Positions 44,054 through 53,629 of a stretch of DNA of 64,000 nt are shown here, one piece after another. Origin of the DNA: Lachnospiraceae bacterium (GTDB lineage Bacteria; Bacillota; Clostridia; Lachnospirales; Lachnospiraceae). The translations under genes and the position numbers were made by a program. Location: NCBI GenBank assembly GCA_023664345.1, contig JAMPFQ010000017.1, positions 27,260 to 91,259 on the forward strand. Direction: 5' to 3'. How positions within the stretch are numbered: position 1 is the stretch's first letter; every line of letters begins with the position of its first letter. The notes below the pieces were generated by a model that made no database searches, was not told where the DNA came from, and worked only from the letters and a program-made list of their open reading frames with translations.

Positions 44054-45868
44054 TTATATCGTAGGATCCAGCCTGACCTCATCCGCCTGCTGTTCCTGCT
44101 GTACCCGGTAGATATGGGCAAAGCTTCCGTTTTGTTCCATCAGTTCCCGGAAAGTGCCCCTCTCCGTGATCACGCCGTCTTTCATATAGAGGATCTCGTC
44201 ACAGTCCACTACGGAGGAAAAACGGTGTGCCGTGATGATCAGCGTCTTCTCCGCAAAGTGCTCGTAAATATTCCTCAGGACGATATGTTCCGTATTCACA
44301 TCCAGCGCGGATGTGGAGTCATCCAGCACGAACACGGGCGCGTTTTTCAAAAATGCCCTGGCAATGGAGATACGCTGCTTCTGCCCGCCGGAGATCCCCA
44401 GCCCCCGCTCTCCCACGATGGTCTTATAACGCTCCGGCAGCGCATCGATGAACCGGGCCGCCTCCGCGTCGGTGGCCGCCTTTGTGACCATGCGCTCGTC
44501 GATATCCGCCCGACAGAACGCGATATTGGATTCAATGGTATTAGAAAACAGGAACACCTCCTGAAATACATAGGAATACATCTTCCGCAGGTTATCCAGG
44601 CTGAATTCCTTGATGTCGCGTCCGCTGATCGTGATCTGCCCGGATGTGATATCGCTGACCCTCACCAGGGTCTTCAGCAGAACGCTCTTACCGGATCCTG
44701 TCTCTCCCACGATACCCAGCTTTTTCCCGTAGGGAATGCTGATATTGATATGTTTCAGGATATTGTGCCCATCCATTTCCACGGAGACGTCTTTCAGTTC
44801 AATATCCGGCGTGTCACAGCGCAGCGTCGCCTCCTTATCCTCCGGCACCCTGCTTTCCTTTTCCATGAAGCGCTTCAGGGCCAGACCCGCGATGGTCTGC
44901 TGCTGCATATTGAAAATGTGGTTGTTGACGCCTGTAATGTTATTCATAAACCGCATCACATATGTAGAGGAGGATAAGATATATCCCACGGTTATGCGCC
45001 CCTGCATCACCAGAACCGCCCCGATCACGATGGTGCTGATATAGGCGATCTGTTTGATCGTGTTAAAGGTCAGGTCAAACTTGGAGGAGAGCCAAATCTG
45101 CTTCATCCTGGCGTTGAGGAAATTGGTGTTTACATTCTGGAACTTTTCTTTCTCCAGTTCTTCATTATGGAAAGAGCGGACAATGCGGACCGCGGCGATA
45201 TTTTCCTGAGTGGTCAGGTTCATCTCCGAACTTTTCTGGCGGATCTCCCTGAAATTCTCCCGGGCTTTCCGTTTAAAATCCAGCACTGTCCTCACCAGAA
45301 AAGGCATCAGCAGGAGCGGGATGATCAAAAAGGACAGATTGATCCCCGCGATCAGGGTCAGGGTCATCACCAGCATGAATATGGCATCCCCCAGATAAGG
45401 GATCCTGTGGGAAAACAGTTCCTTGAACATGATGGTATCGCTGTTCAGGATCTGCAGCAGTTCACCGGAGTTATACTCGGCAATGGTGACCGAATCCAGA
45501 TCCATCAGCTTGCCATATGTCATATAGCGGAGATCCGTCTCCAGTTTCAGGCCGATCCATTCCTGCATCAGATCCCTCACATAGATCAGCACGATGCGCA
45601 GGAACATCAGGATCCCGAACGCCGTGGCAATGGCGAAGAACAGTTTCATGGTACGGGGTTCCCCGAACCGTCCCGTGAGCAGGAAATGGAAGATACCGCC
45701 GCTGTCCTCCTTAACCTCCCCTTTCTGGATCACGAAATCGACCAGGATCCCGGACAGAAGAGGCAGGAGCAGTTCCGCGAAGATCCCCAGAAAGCTTAAT
45801 GCCTCCGCCAGGACCGCTACAGGCATGTTCTTTTTAAAATACCGATAACCAAAACGCAATGTCTCCAT
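44054..45868 (-). CDS. ABC exporter half-transporter with degenerate catalytic site
   Basis: A 604-residue permease-ATPase; the start at 45,868 (METLRFGYRYFKKNMPV) has AAGGAG 8 bases upstream. The ABC domain has Walker A IVGETGSGKSVLL, signature GLGISGGQKQRIS and Walker B PVFVLDDSTSALD, where the usual catalytic Glu is Asp. That change in one partner is a hallmark of heterodimeric exporters, where only one ATP site hydrolyses efficiently. It lies 90 bases upstream of its partner gene. Confidence 0.9.
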   Translation of the reverse strand: METLRFGYRYFKKNMPVAVLAEALSFLGIFAELLLPLLSGILVDFVIQKGEVKEDSGGIFHFLLTGRFGEPRTMKLFFAIATAFGILMFLRIVLIYVRDLMQEWIGLKLETDLRYMTYGKLMDLDSVTIAEYNSGELLQILNSDTIMFKELFSHRIPYLGDAIFMLVMTLTLIAGINLSFLIIPLLLMPFLVRTVLDFKRKARENFREIRQKSSEMNLTTQENIAAVRIVRSFHNEELEKEKFQNVNTNFLNARMKQIWLSSKFDLTFNTIKQIAYISTIVIGAVLVMQGRITVGYILSSSTYVMRFMNNITGVNNHIFNMQQQTIAGLALKRFMEKESRVPEDKEATLRCDTPDIELKDVSVEMDGHNILKHINISIPYGKKLGIVGETGSGKSVLLKTLVRVSDITSGQITISGRDIKEFSLDNLRKMYSYVFQEVFLFSNTIESNIAFCRADIDERMVTKAATDAEAARFIDALPERYKTIVGERGLGISGGQKQRISIARAFLKNAPVFVLDDSTSALDVNTEHIVLRNIYEHFAEKTLIITAHRFSSVVDCDEILYMKDGVITERGTFRELMEQNGSFAHIYRVQQEQQADEVRLDPTI

Positions 45869-46129
45869 AATCTCCGCTCCTTGTCCCGCGCGTGTTCTCA
45901 TCAACGTACAATCGCCATTATCCTCTAACCTATCGAAAAAGTCAACCCTGAACAGGCAAATGTTTTATTCATTTTTTAGATTCTGCTAATCCCCCGTTTA
46001 TTGACAATCCCAACAAAAGAAATTAAGATATAAGGAAAGAACATGCTTGCATGTTCGGCGGCAGCGAATGACGATCATGAATCCTAAGATCCATGATACG
46101 ATATATCAATCAGAAAGGCGGACAGGCAC

Positions 46130-46894
46130 ATGGCAGTCATGGATGAATTCAGGGAAGAACGGGAGGCGTTGAAGCATGGAACGCCCAAACAGAAATTTAC
46201 TTATTTCATGGATTATTATAAATGGTATGTGATCATCGCTGTGATCGCCATCATCCTTGGCATCTACACAGTCCGCGAGATCATGGACCGGAAAGACACC
46301 GCACTGTATACCTGTCTGCTGAACGCTATCGAACTGGAGGCAGCCCAGGAGTACAACGCGGGATTTGCTGAAACCATTGCACTTGACACAGACAAATACC
46401 GTCTGACTTTTGACGCGAACATCTGGATCGACCCTGACGTTATCGATGAAAATACCATGGTAAATTCCCAGAAGCTGATGGCGCATCTGGCCGCCGGGGA
46501 ACTGGATATCATGCTCACGGATCAGGATTCCATCACCAATTACGCGTATCAGGATAACTTCCTTACCATGGAAGAACTGCTGCCCCCTGAACTGTATGAG
46601 AAGTATGAGCCTTATTTCTACTATATCGATATCACCACTATGGAGGAATGGGATGCCTTTACATCCGATCCCAGCAATCTGATGCTGGATATGTCCTACG
46701 ACTTCCCCGATCCCCGGAAGCCTGAGGAGATGGAAAGGCCGGTGGCGATCGGGATCTTTCTGGACGAGTGCGCGGGATTGAGGAAAAGTTATCATTTTCA
46801 GAGCGATGATGTGGTGTTTGCCGTGTTCGGCAACACTTCCCGCGTGGAGACGGTGCTGCAGTATCTGGAGTATCTGACGGACGGGACGGAATAA
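46130..46894 (+). CDS. Membrane-anchored protein of unknown function
   Basis: A 254-residue protein. Residues 1-30 are cytoplasmic and charged; one membrane segment (YYKWYVIIAVIAIILGIYTV) follows; the acidic remainder is outside the cell. The extracellular part, with stretches such as YRLTFDANIWIDP and GELDIMLTDQDSITNYAYQDNFLTMEELLPPEL, has the look of a solute-binding-like fold but without a lipid anchor. A similar type of protein is common in Lachnospiraceae. An AAAGGCGG site precedes it. It is divergent from the ABC exporter; a hairpin GAACATGC-TT-GCATGTTC lies at 46,039-46,056. Confidence 0.7.
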   Translation: MAVMDEFREEREALKHGTPKQKFTYFMDYYKWYVIIAVIAIILGIYTVREIMDRKDTALYTCLLNAIELEAAQEYNAGFAETIALDTDKYRLTFDANIWIDPDVIDENTMVNSQKLMAHLAAGELDIMLTDQDSITNYAYQDNFLTMEELLPPELYEKYEPYFYYIDITTMEEWDAFTSDPSNLMLDMSYDFPDPRKPEEMERPVAIGIFLDECAGLRKSYHFQSDDVVFAVFGNTSRVETVLQYLEYLTDGTE

Positions 46895-46908
46895 GATATA
46901 TAAGGGGA

Positions 46909-46945
46909 AAAAGTCCTGCGGCATATGGATATCCGCAGGACTTTT
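46909..46945. terminator. Bidirectional terminator
   Basis: AAAAGTCCTGCGG (46,909-46,921) is the exact reverse complement of 46,933-46,945, giving T-runs on both strands. It separates the convergent membrane-protein gene and gatB. Confidence 0.85.
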
Positions 46946-46973
46946 CTTAGCTTTCTGTCATTGTCCATTCCCC

Positions 46974-48404
46974 TCACAGCAGTTCTTTCAGCATCCGGTT
47001 CACAGCAGCCGGATCCGCCTTTCCTTTCATGGCTTTCATGGTCTGGCCCACCAGGAAGCCGATGGCTTTCTCCTTGCCATTACGGTAATCTTCCACCGAC
47101 TGGGGATTGGCAGCGATGACCTCCTCCACGGTCTTGCGCAAGGCTCCCTCGTCCGTCACGGTCTTTAACCCCTTTTCCTCCACATACCGCTCAGGATCCA
47201 CGTCTTCCGCGAACATGACCTCAAACACTTCCTTTGCCACGGTGGAATTGACGGCTTTGCTCTCCGTCAGCGCGATCAGCTTTGCCAGGTTCTCCGGTGA
47301 AAACCGGATATCCTCGGGATCCAGTTCTTTCTCTTTCAGCAACCGCAGAGTCTCGCCCATGAGCCAGTTGGACACTTTCTTCGGCTGGCTGCCGCAGGCT
47401 ACGGTGGCTTCAAAAATATCCGCCATATGCTTGGAGCCTGTAATGATCTCTATATCATAATCCGGAATGTCAAATTCCGCTTTATAACGCGCCATTTTCT
47501 CGGTGCGGAATTCCGGCTGCCTGGCTTTCAGTTCCTCCAGGTACTCGTCGCTGATGCTCACCGGCGTCAGGTCGGGATCGGGAAAATAGCGATAATCCTG
47601 GGCGTCCTCCTTGGAGCGCATGGCGTAGGAAGTCTCCTTCGCATCATCCCAGCGCCTGGTCTCCTGCACCACTGCCTTTCCCTCCTCCAGCAGATCGATC
47701 TGTCTCGCCCTTTCGCCCTCGATAGCCCTTGCGATAGCGCGGAAAGAGTTCAGGTTCTTCATCTCCGTACGGGTGCCGAACCGTTCCGCCCCCGCTTCCC
47801 TCACGGACAGGTTCACATCCGCCCGCATGGAGCCCTCCTGCAGCTTACAGTCACTGGCGCCCAGGTACTGGATGATCAGGCGCAGTTTCTCCAGATAAGC
47901 AATGACCTCCTCTGCGCTGCGCATGTCAGGCTCGGACACGATCTCAATGAGGGGCACGCCAGATCGGTTATAATCCACCAGCGTACAGTCCTCCCATTCA
48001 TCGTGGATCAGCTTGCCCGCATCCTCCTCCATATGGATCTCATGGATGCCCACCTTTTTCACGCCCTCCGCCGTCTCGATCTCCACGGAACCGTTTCTGC
48101 AGATGGGCAGATAAAGTTGCGAGATCTGGTAATTCTGGGGATTATCGGGGTAAAAATAGTTCTTGCGGTCAAACTTGCAGTACCGTGTGATCTCACAGTT
48201 TGTCGCCAGCCCCACCGACACCGCGTATTCCAGCACCTTTTTGTTCAGCACGGGCAGGGAACCCGGCATACCGGTGCAGACCGGGCAGGTATGGGAATTG
48301 GGCCTGCCTCCGAAAGCGGTGGAACAGCCGCAGAAGATCTTGGTTTTGGTGGCCAGTTCCACATGAACCTCCAGACCGATGACGGTTTCATATTCTTTTG
48401 CCAT
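46974..48404 (-). CDS. gatB: Asp-tRNA(Asn)/Glu-tRNA(Gln) amidotransferase subunit B
   Basis: A 476-residue kinase-like subunit that activates misacylated Asp or Glu on tRNA. The start at 48,404 (MAKEYETVIGLEVHVELATKTKIFC) is the family N-terminus. Zinc-type cysteines CGCS and HTCPVCTGMPGSLPVLN are seen, plus the C-terminal YqeY-like domain (PQSVEDYRNGKEKAIGFLVGQTMKAMKGKADP). Last gene of aspS-gatC-gatA-gatB. Confidence 0.96.
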   Translation of the reverse strand: MAKEYETVIGLEVHVELATKTKIFCGCSTAFGGRPNSHTCPVCTGMPGSLPVLNKKVLEYAVSVGLATNCEITRYCKFDRKNYFYPDNPQNYQISQLYLPICRNGSVEIETAEGVKKVGIHEIHMEEDAGKLIHDEWEDCTLVDYNRSGVPLIEIVSEPDMRSAEEVIAYLEKLRLIIQYLGASDCKLQEGSMRADVNLSVREAGAERFGTRTEMKNLNSFRAIARAIEGERARQIDLLEEGKAVVQETRRWDDAKETSYAMRSKEDAQDYRYFPDPDLTPVSISDEYLEELKARQPEFRTEKMARYKAEFDIPDYDIEIITGSKHMADIFEATVACGSQPKKVSNWLMGETLRLLKEKELDPEDIRFSPENLAKLIALTESKAVNSTVAKEVFEVMFAEDVDPERYVEEKGLKTVTDEGALRKTVEEVIAANPQSVEDYRNGKEKAIGFLVGQTMKAMKGKADPAAVNRMLKELL

Positions 48405-48521
48405 TCTATACACCGGACTCCAGGCCAAAATGCCTGTATCTTATCCTTTCTTCTTATTCTTCCTACACGGTTTATCAGGAATCTGCCTCTCTTCTGACAT
48501 TTTCCCGTGAAAACGAGCCGA

Positions 48522-49973
48522 TCATCTTTCATTTTTCAGCTGCTCAAACGTGTACGCCGCCTGGATCAGCTTCTTCTCCTGGAAGCAGTCCCCGATCAGC
48601 TGCAGGCCGATGGGCAGTCCCCTGCCGTCCGTGCCGCAGGGTACACTGATGCCGGGCAGCCCCGCCAGATTGGCAGAAATAGTATAAATATCGCCCAGAT
48701 ACATTTTCATGGGATCGGCCAGGCTCTCCCCCAGCTTCGGCGCGGTGGTGGGAGCTACCGGCCCCAGAATGCAGTCGTACTTTTCAAAAGCCTGGTCGAA
48801 AGCTTTCCTGATCATTGCCTTTACCCGCAGCGCTTTCAGGTAATAGGCGTCATAATAACCGGAACTGAGCACAAAGCTTCCCAGCATGATACGGCGTTTT
48901 ACCTCCGGGCCAAAACCTTGGGAGCGAGTCTTTTTATACATCTGGTGCAGCCCCTCCGCATCCTCCGCCCGGTAGCCGTATTTGATGCCGTCGAACCTCT
49001 CCAGGTTGGAACTGGCCTCCGCCGCCGCAATGGTATAGTAGGTGGGGATCGCGTACTCCACCAGACTTAAGTCAAATTCTTCCAGCACAGCGCCGTTTTC
49101 TTCCAGCAGCTTGGCCGCTTTCAGCACGGCCGCTTTCACTTCCGGATCCAGCCCTTCCCCGAAATAGTCCCGGGGGATCCCAATGCGCATCCCTCTCACA
49201 TCTTTTATCAGGGCGCCGGTAAAGTCCGTGTCCGCCCGCTGGACGGAAGTGGAATCCCTGGGATCGTGGGAAGCGATGGTTTCCAACACCGCCGCGCAGT
49301 CCTCCACCGTTTTCGTCAGGGGGCCGATCTGATCCAGAGAGGAACCGTAGGCAATCAGTCCGTATCGGGACACCGTGCCGTAGGTGGGCTTCATTCCCAC
49401 CACGCCGCAGTAGGACGCAGGCTGACGGATGGATCCGCCCGTGTCGGAACCCAGGGCGAAGAAGCACTCCCCCGCCGCCACCGCCGCCGCGGAACCGCCG
49501 GAGGAACCCCCAGGCACATGTTCCGGACTGCGGGGATTTCTGGTCACGCCATAATAGGAAGTCTCCGTGGTGGAGCCCATGGCAAACTCGTCCATGTTGG
49601 TCTTCCCGATAAGGACGGCTCCTGCCTTTTCCAGGTTCAGGACAGCCTCCGCGGAAAAAGTGGGGATAAAATTCTCCAGTATCTTAGAGGAACAGGTGGT
49701 CAGGACGCCTTCCGTACAGATGTTATCCTTGATTGCCACAGGCACGCCTGCCAGAGGCCCTGTCAGTTCTCCCGCCTGGATCTTCTGCTGAATCTTGGCC
49801 GCTTTTGCCAGGGCGGCTTCCTTTTCTATCGTCACATAGCAGTGGTAAGTGCCTTCCCCTGCCTGGATCTGCTCAAGCACCGCCTCCATGGCTTCCACCG
49901 CGGTGGTTTCCCCCGCTTTGATGGCCGCGCCGAGGGCTGTGGCGGAAAGAGATAAAAGTTCTGTTTTTTCCAT
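48522..49973 (-). CDS. gatA: Amidotransferase subunit A
   Basis: A 483-residue amidase that makes ammonia from glutamine. Catalytic triad regions: Lys in VPVAIKDNICTEG, and the Ser-cisSer pair in VPGGSSGGSAAAVAAGEC. AAGGAGGT precedes the ATG, 12 bases after gatC. The sequence is full length for the family. Confidence 0.96.
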   Translation of the reverse strand: MEKTELLSLSATALGAAIKAGETTAVEAMEAVLEQIQAGEGTYHCYVTIEKEAALAKAAKIQQKIQAGELTGPLAGVPVAIKDNICTEGVLTTCSSKILENFIPTFSAEAVLNLEKAGAVLIGKTNMDEFAMGSTTETSYYGVTRNPRSPEHVPGGSSGGSAAAVAAGECFFALGSDTGGSIRQPASYCGVVGMKPTYGTVSRYGLIAYGSSLDQIGPLTKTVEDCAAVLETIASHDPRDSTSVQRADTDFTGALIKDVRGMRIGIPRDYFGEGLDPEVKAAVLKAAKLLEENGAVLEEFDLSLVEYAIPTYYTIAAAEASSNLERFDGIKYGYRAEDAEGLHQMYKKTRSQGFGPEVKRRIMLGSFVLSSGYYDAYYLKALRVKAMIRKAFDQAFEKYDCILGPVAPTTAPKLGESLADPMKMYLGDIYTISANLAGLPGISVPCGTDGRGLPIGLQLIGDCFQEKKLIQAAYTFEQLKNER

Positions 49974-49985
49974 TCTGATACCTCC

Positions 49986-50279
49986 TTAGTCGAATGTCCT
50001 GGGAACCACGAACATATTGTCTTTTTCGCCGGGCGCGTTCTGCAGCGTCTTCCCGCTCTCGTCCCCGTTGGTCACCCGGTCTTCCCGAAAGACATTCTGC
50101 ACCGGGAACACATGGGACATGGGTTCCACCCCTGAGGTATCCAGTTCGTTTAATTTATCGATATAGTCCAGCATCTCGCCCATAGACTTCTTGGCCGCTT
50201 CCTTTTCTTCTCCGGAAAGCTCCAGCTTGGCGAGGATGCCCACATATTCTATTGTCTCATCATCAATGATTTTTGCCAT
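49986..50279 (-). CDS. gatC: Amidotransferase subunit C
   Basis: A 97-residue small subunit that holds GatA and GatB together. Family pattern: the N-terminal helix (IDDETIEYVGILAKLELSGEE), LDYIDKLNELDTSGVEPMSH, and the C-terminal DNMFVVPRTFD. It starts 6 bases after aspS. Confidence 0.94.
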   Translation of the reverse strand: MAKIIDDETIEYVGILAKLELSGEEKEAAKKSMGEMLDYIDKLNELDTSGVEPMSHVFPVQNVFREDRVTNGDESGKTLQNAPGEKDNMFVVPRTFD

Positions 50280-50285
50280 ATTATT

Positions 50286-52037
50286 TTACTCCCTGATTTT
50301 AATATGCACCTCACGAAGCTGCTGCTCAGTGACGTCGTTGGGGGCGCTGCACATCAGATCCTGGGCGGAACCGCTCATGGGGAACGCGATGACCTCCCGG
50401 ATGTTTTCCTCCCCCCGAAGCAGCATCAGCATACGGTCCACACCGGGCGCCATGCCCGCGTGAGGGGGTGCGCCGAACTGGAATGCCTGGTAAAGAGCGC
50501 CGAACTTCTTCTGTAAAGTCTCCTCGTCATAACCGGCGATCGCAAATGCCTTCACCATGATATTCATATCGTGGTTGCGGACGGCGCCGGAAGATAATTC
50601 AATGCCGTTGCACACAATATCGTACTGATATGCCAGGATCTCCAGGGGATCCTGTTCCTCCAGCGCCTCCAGACCGCCCTGGGGCATGGAGAAAGGATTG
50701 TGGGTAAAACCGATCTGCTTTGTGTCAGGATCCAGTTCGTACATGGGAAAATCATTCACATAACAGAAGCGGTATGCGTTCTTCTCGATCAGCCCAAGTT
50801 TCTCGCCCAGTTCATTGCGGATCTTTCCTGCGTAGAAGTTTGCCCTTTCCTCCTTATCGGCGATAAAGAAAATGGTGTCTCCCGCTTCCAGTCCCGCCAG
50901 TTCCCTGAGTTCCGTCTTGCACTCATCGGGAATGAACTTATCGATGGGGCCTTTGTAGGACAGATCCTCATCAACTTCCAGATAACCCAGACCGCCCATG
51001 CCCAGAGATGTGGCAAAATCAAGCAGTTTTGCATGGAATCCCTTGCTCATCTCCGCGTGCACCCTGATAGCGCGGACAGTCCTGCCTATAAAGGGCTTAA
51101 AGCTGCATTTCTGGAAAAAGTCCGTCACATCCATGATCCGCAGGGGATTCCGCAGATCTGGCTTATCACAGCCAAATTCCAGCATGGCCTGTTTGTAGCT
51201 GAACACGGGATAAGGCGCTTCCGTGACCATAGCGCCTTCCGGGGCAAATTTTTCAAAGGTGGCGGAAAGCACTTCCTCTCCCACCCGGAACACATCCTCC
51301 TGGGTGGCGAAACTCATCTCAAAGTCAAGCTGATAGAACTCGCCGGGAGAACGGTCCGCCCTGGCGTCCTCGTCCCGGAAACAGGGCGCGATCTGAAAAT
51401 AGCGGTCAATGCCTGACACCATCAGAAGCTGCTTATACTGCTGGGGCGCCTGGGGCAGGGCATAGAACTTTCCCTTATATTTGCGGGAGGGCACGATATA
51501 ATCCCTTGCGCCCTCCGGGGAGGAAGCGCAGAGGATCGGCGTCTGGATCTCCACAAAGCCCAGTTCCGTCATCTTCTGGCGCAGAAAGCTTATGACCCGG
51601 GAACGGAATAAGATATTGTCCCTCACTTTGGCGTTCCGCATATCCAGATAGCGGTATTTCAGACGCACGTCTTCCCTGGTCTCCCTGGAAGTCATGACCT
51701 CAAAGGGCAGCTGCTGGTATACCTTTCCCAGCACGGCGATCTCCCTGGCCTCCAGTTCGATGGTTCCGGTAGGGATCCTGGGATTATAGGTCTCCTCGTC
51801 CCTTTTTTCCACCGGGCCTAAAATACTGACGCAGGTTTCTTTGGTCAGTCCCTTTAACAGGTCGGTCTTTCGGATGACCACCTGCAGCACGCCGTACATA
51901 TCCCTCAGGTCGATAAAGGATACGCCGCCATGATCGCGGATGTTTTCAACCCACCCCGCAACCCGGAGCGTTTCCCCGATACGGCTTTCATCAATCTCTC
52001 TGATCGTAATGTCTCTGTAGCAATTCCTGGCTGTCAT
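50286..52037 (-). CDS. aspS: Aspartyl-tRNA synthetase
   Basis: A 583-residue bacterial-type class IIb enzyme. The start at 52,037 (MTARNCYRDITIREIDE) has GAGGAG upstream. The OB anticodon domain (GWVENIRDHGGVSFIDLRD), motif 2 (DRYFQIAPCFRDEDARADRSPGEFYQLDFEMSF) and the bacterial GAD insertion (about residues 285-420) are seen. Being in an operon with gatCAB suggests it is non-discriminating, making Asp-tRNA-Asn for transamidation; that is inference. Controlled by the T-box upstream. Confidence 0.95.
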   Translation of the reverse strand: MTARNCYRDITIREIDESRIGETLRVAGWVENIRDHGGVSFIDLRDMYGVLQVVIRKTDLLKGLTKETCVSILGPVEKRDEETYNPRIPTGTIELEAREIAVLGKVYQQLPFEVMTSRETREDVRLKYRYLDMRNAKVRDNILFRSRVISFLRQKMTELGFVEIQTPILCASSPEGARDYIVPSRKYKGKFYALPQAPQQYKQLLMVSGIDRYFQIAPCFRDEDARADRSPGEFYQLDFEMSFATQEDVFRVGEEVLSATFEKFAPEGAMVTEAPYPVFSYKQAMLEFGCDKPDLRNPLRIMDVTDFFQKCSFKPFIGRTVRAIRVHAEMSKGFHAKLLDFATSLGMGGLGYLEVDEDLSYKGPIDKFIPDECKTELRELAGLEAGDTIFFIADKEERANFYAGKIRNELGEKLGLIEKNAYRFCYVNDFPMYELDPDTKQIGFTHNPFSMPQGGLEALEEQDPLEILAYQYDIVCNGIELSSGAVRNHDMNIMVKAFAIAGYDEETLQKKFGALYQAFQFGAPPHAGMAPGVDRMLMLLRGEENIREVIAFPMSGSAQDLMCSAPNDVTEQQLREVHIKIRE

Positions 52038-52079
52038 ATATACTCCTCTTTTCCTGTTGGTGTCTCTGTTGAGCAGACG

Positions 52080-52371
52080 CAAAAAGAAAGTCCCGAGACA
52101 CAGTTATCTGCATCCCGGGACGAATAAGTTTGCTTATCCGCGGTACCACCCGCATTGGAACGCCGCACCTTCCATCAAAGGTGTATCCGGCAGTTCCCTC
52201 TCTCGCACTTAACGCATGCAACGTGCTGCCCTAATAAACCTTTCCGCCTTTCAGACAGCCTGCTCCGGAGTGTTCCCTTTACCAGCTTCCGCTGACAGCG
52301 CTCTCAGTCGGTGACGCCGCCTTCCTGTCGTTTCCCCTGATAAGAGTCTCCTTCATCGCATTTTCAATATG
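52080..52371 (-). ncRNA. T-box leader of aspS-gatCAB
   Basis: In the 386-base gap 52,038-52,423. The T-box AATGCGGGTGGTACCGCGG lies at 52,156-52,138 and matches the consensus. The terminator GTCCCGGGA / TCTCGGGAC (52,121-52,090) is followed by TTTCTTTTT. Stem I lies at about 52,200-52,360. A GAC triplet after CACC (about 52,315) is a candidate Asp specifier, but I could not fold stem I to prove it. Promoter at 52,406-52,378. Confidence 0.88.
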
Positions 52372-52377
52372 GAAACT

Positions 52378-52406
52378 ATGCTATCACATTTTTTTTGATT
52401 TTGCAA
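52378..52406 (-). promoter_or_regulatory. aspS promoter
   Basis: TTGCAA (52,406-52,401), 17 bases, TAGCAT (52,383-52,378) on the minus strand, starting the T-box transcript. Confidence 0.65.
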
Positions 52407-52423
52407 GGGGTAAGTGAAATTTT

Positions 52424-53629
52424 TTACATCCGTCTGAGCATCTCCGAGTACGCCATGATGAACGGCCCGCTGCCCTTGCCCTCATCGGTCAGGTAAAATT
52501 CCGTATCCTGATAATTGTCCGTATTGTTAGCCGTGGCCTTAAAGTAGATGTCATGCAGGCCTTCCCCGTCCAGCTTCCGCTCCGCCATGGCAACGAAAGC
52601 TTTCACCGCAGCGTCCTCATAGGATCTGTCAAGCCAGCCCTTGCGGATGCCTTTCAGGATGGTATAGACCATCATGGATGTCCCGCTGACCTCCAGGCGG
52701 TTTGTTTCCGTGGCCTCCCAGTCCGCCACATTGGCCCAAAGTCCGCTCTCATCCTGATATTTCAGCACGCCGTCCACAAACAGCTTCAGCGCCGCTTTCC
52801 GCTCCTCCATATATTCCTCCGGGAGCGCTTCCATCACATCCGCCATCGCCATACCGTACCAGCCCATGGCGCGGGTCCAGTGGTATTTACAGCAGTCATC
52901 GGCGCCATTCGCCGCGTGCCAGTACATGCCATCGGGCGCGAGCAGGGTCTCTTTTACCCAGTCAAGCCTCTCCTGCACCAGGGCAAGCTGCCCGGCGTCC
53001 CCCGTCTCGGCGGCATAGTGGGCGATAAAGGGCTGCAGCATGTAAATGCCGTCCAGCCATACCTTATACTTGGGAGCCTTATCGTTGGCCCAGCTGTGCC
53101 AGTAATTATGGCCCAGGCTCTCCTCGGTATATTCCACGGGAACGATATGACCGGTGGAATTGACATAGGAAGTATCCGTCAGGTCGCGGTACAGGTCGGC
53201 GCAGATCTGGAGATACTCTTCCTCTTTCTGAGAGATGCCCGCACGAATCAGCAGAGCCGCGGTCTTGTAACAGTCAGCCCCGTGATGATCCACATAGCCC
53301 GCCAGGCTGGGGGACAGGGATCTGTGTCCCTTTTCATCTGACACGATCATAGCGTCCAGATAGGCCTTCACATAGTCGAGATAGGCGGCATTGGCATCCG
53401 GGTCGGCCTCATAGATATCATACAGCCCCTCCATGACGACGCCGTTGTAATAACTCCACTCAAAGAGGTAGGGCTTTGCGCCGGGTTCGCGCTTCTCATT
53501 GTCCCATGTGAAATGACGCTTTTCGTCCGCCACGACCTCTCCGGGCACATTGACTGCGGAATCGATCGTAAGTGACCTGATGTAAGCCTCCGCTTTCTGC
53601 ATTGCCGCGTTGATCCTTTCCTGTGTCAT
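52424..53629 (-). other. GH88/105 hydrolase moiety with possible internal start
   Basis: From the ATG at 53,629 (MTQERINAAMQKAEAYIRSL) the frame gives a complete 401-residue alpha/alpha-barrel hydrolase like YteR/unsaturated rhamnogalacturonyl hydrolase, without a signal peptide, so it would act on imported oligosaccharides. GAGGAAAG lies 4-6 bases upstream. A TAA in the +1 frame within GAGATAAC (about 53,667) would end TruA as WKQE if one base were absent. Confidence 0.65.

Noticed and set aside
46001-46034. Promoter before the membrane-anchored gene at 46,130
   Set aside because: TTGACA at 46,001 is clear, but the nearest -10-like words give spacers of 16 (poor match) or 22 bases, so I did not call it.
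52300-52330. Definite Asp specifier codon in the aspS T-box
   Set aside because: A GAC is present in a plausible place, but stem I could not be folded reliably by eye, so only a candidate is given.
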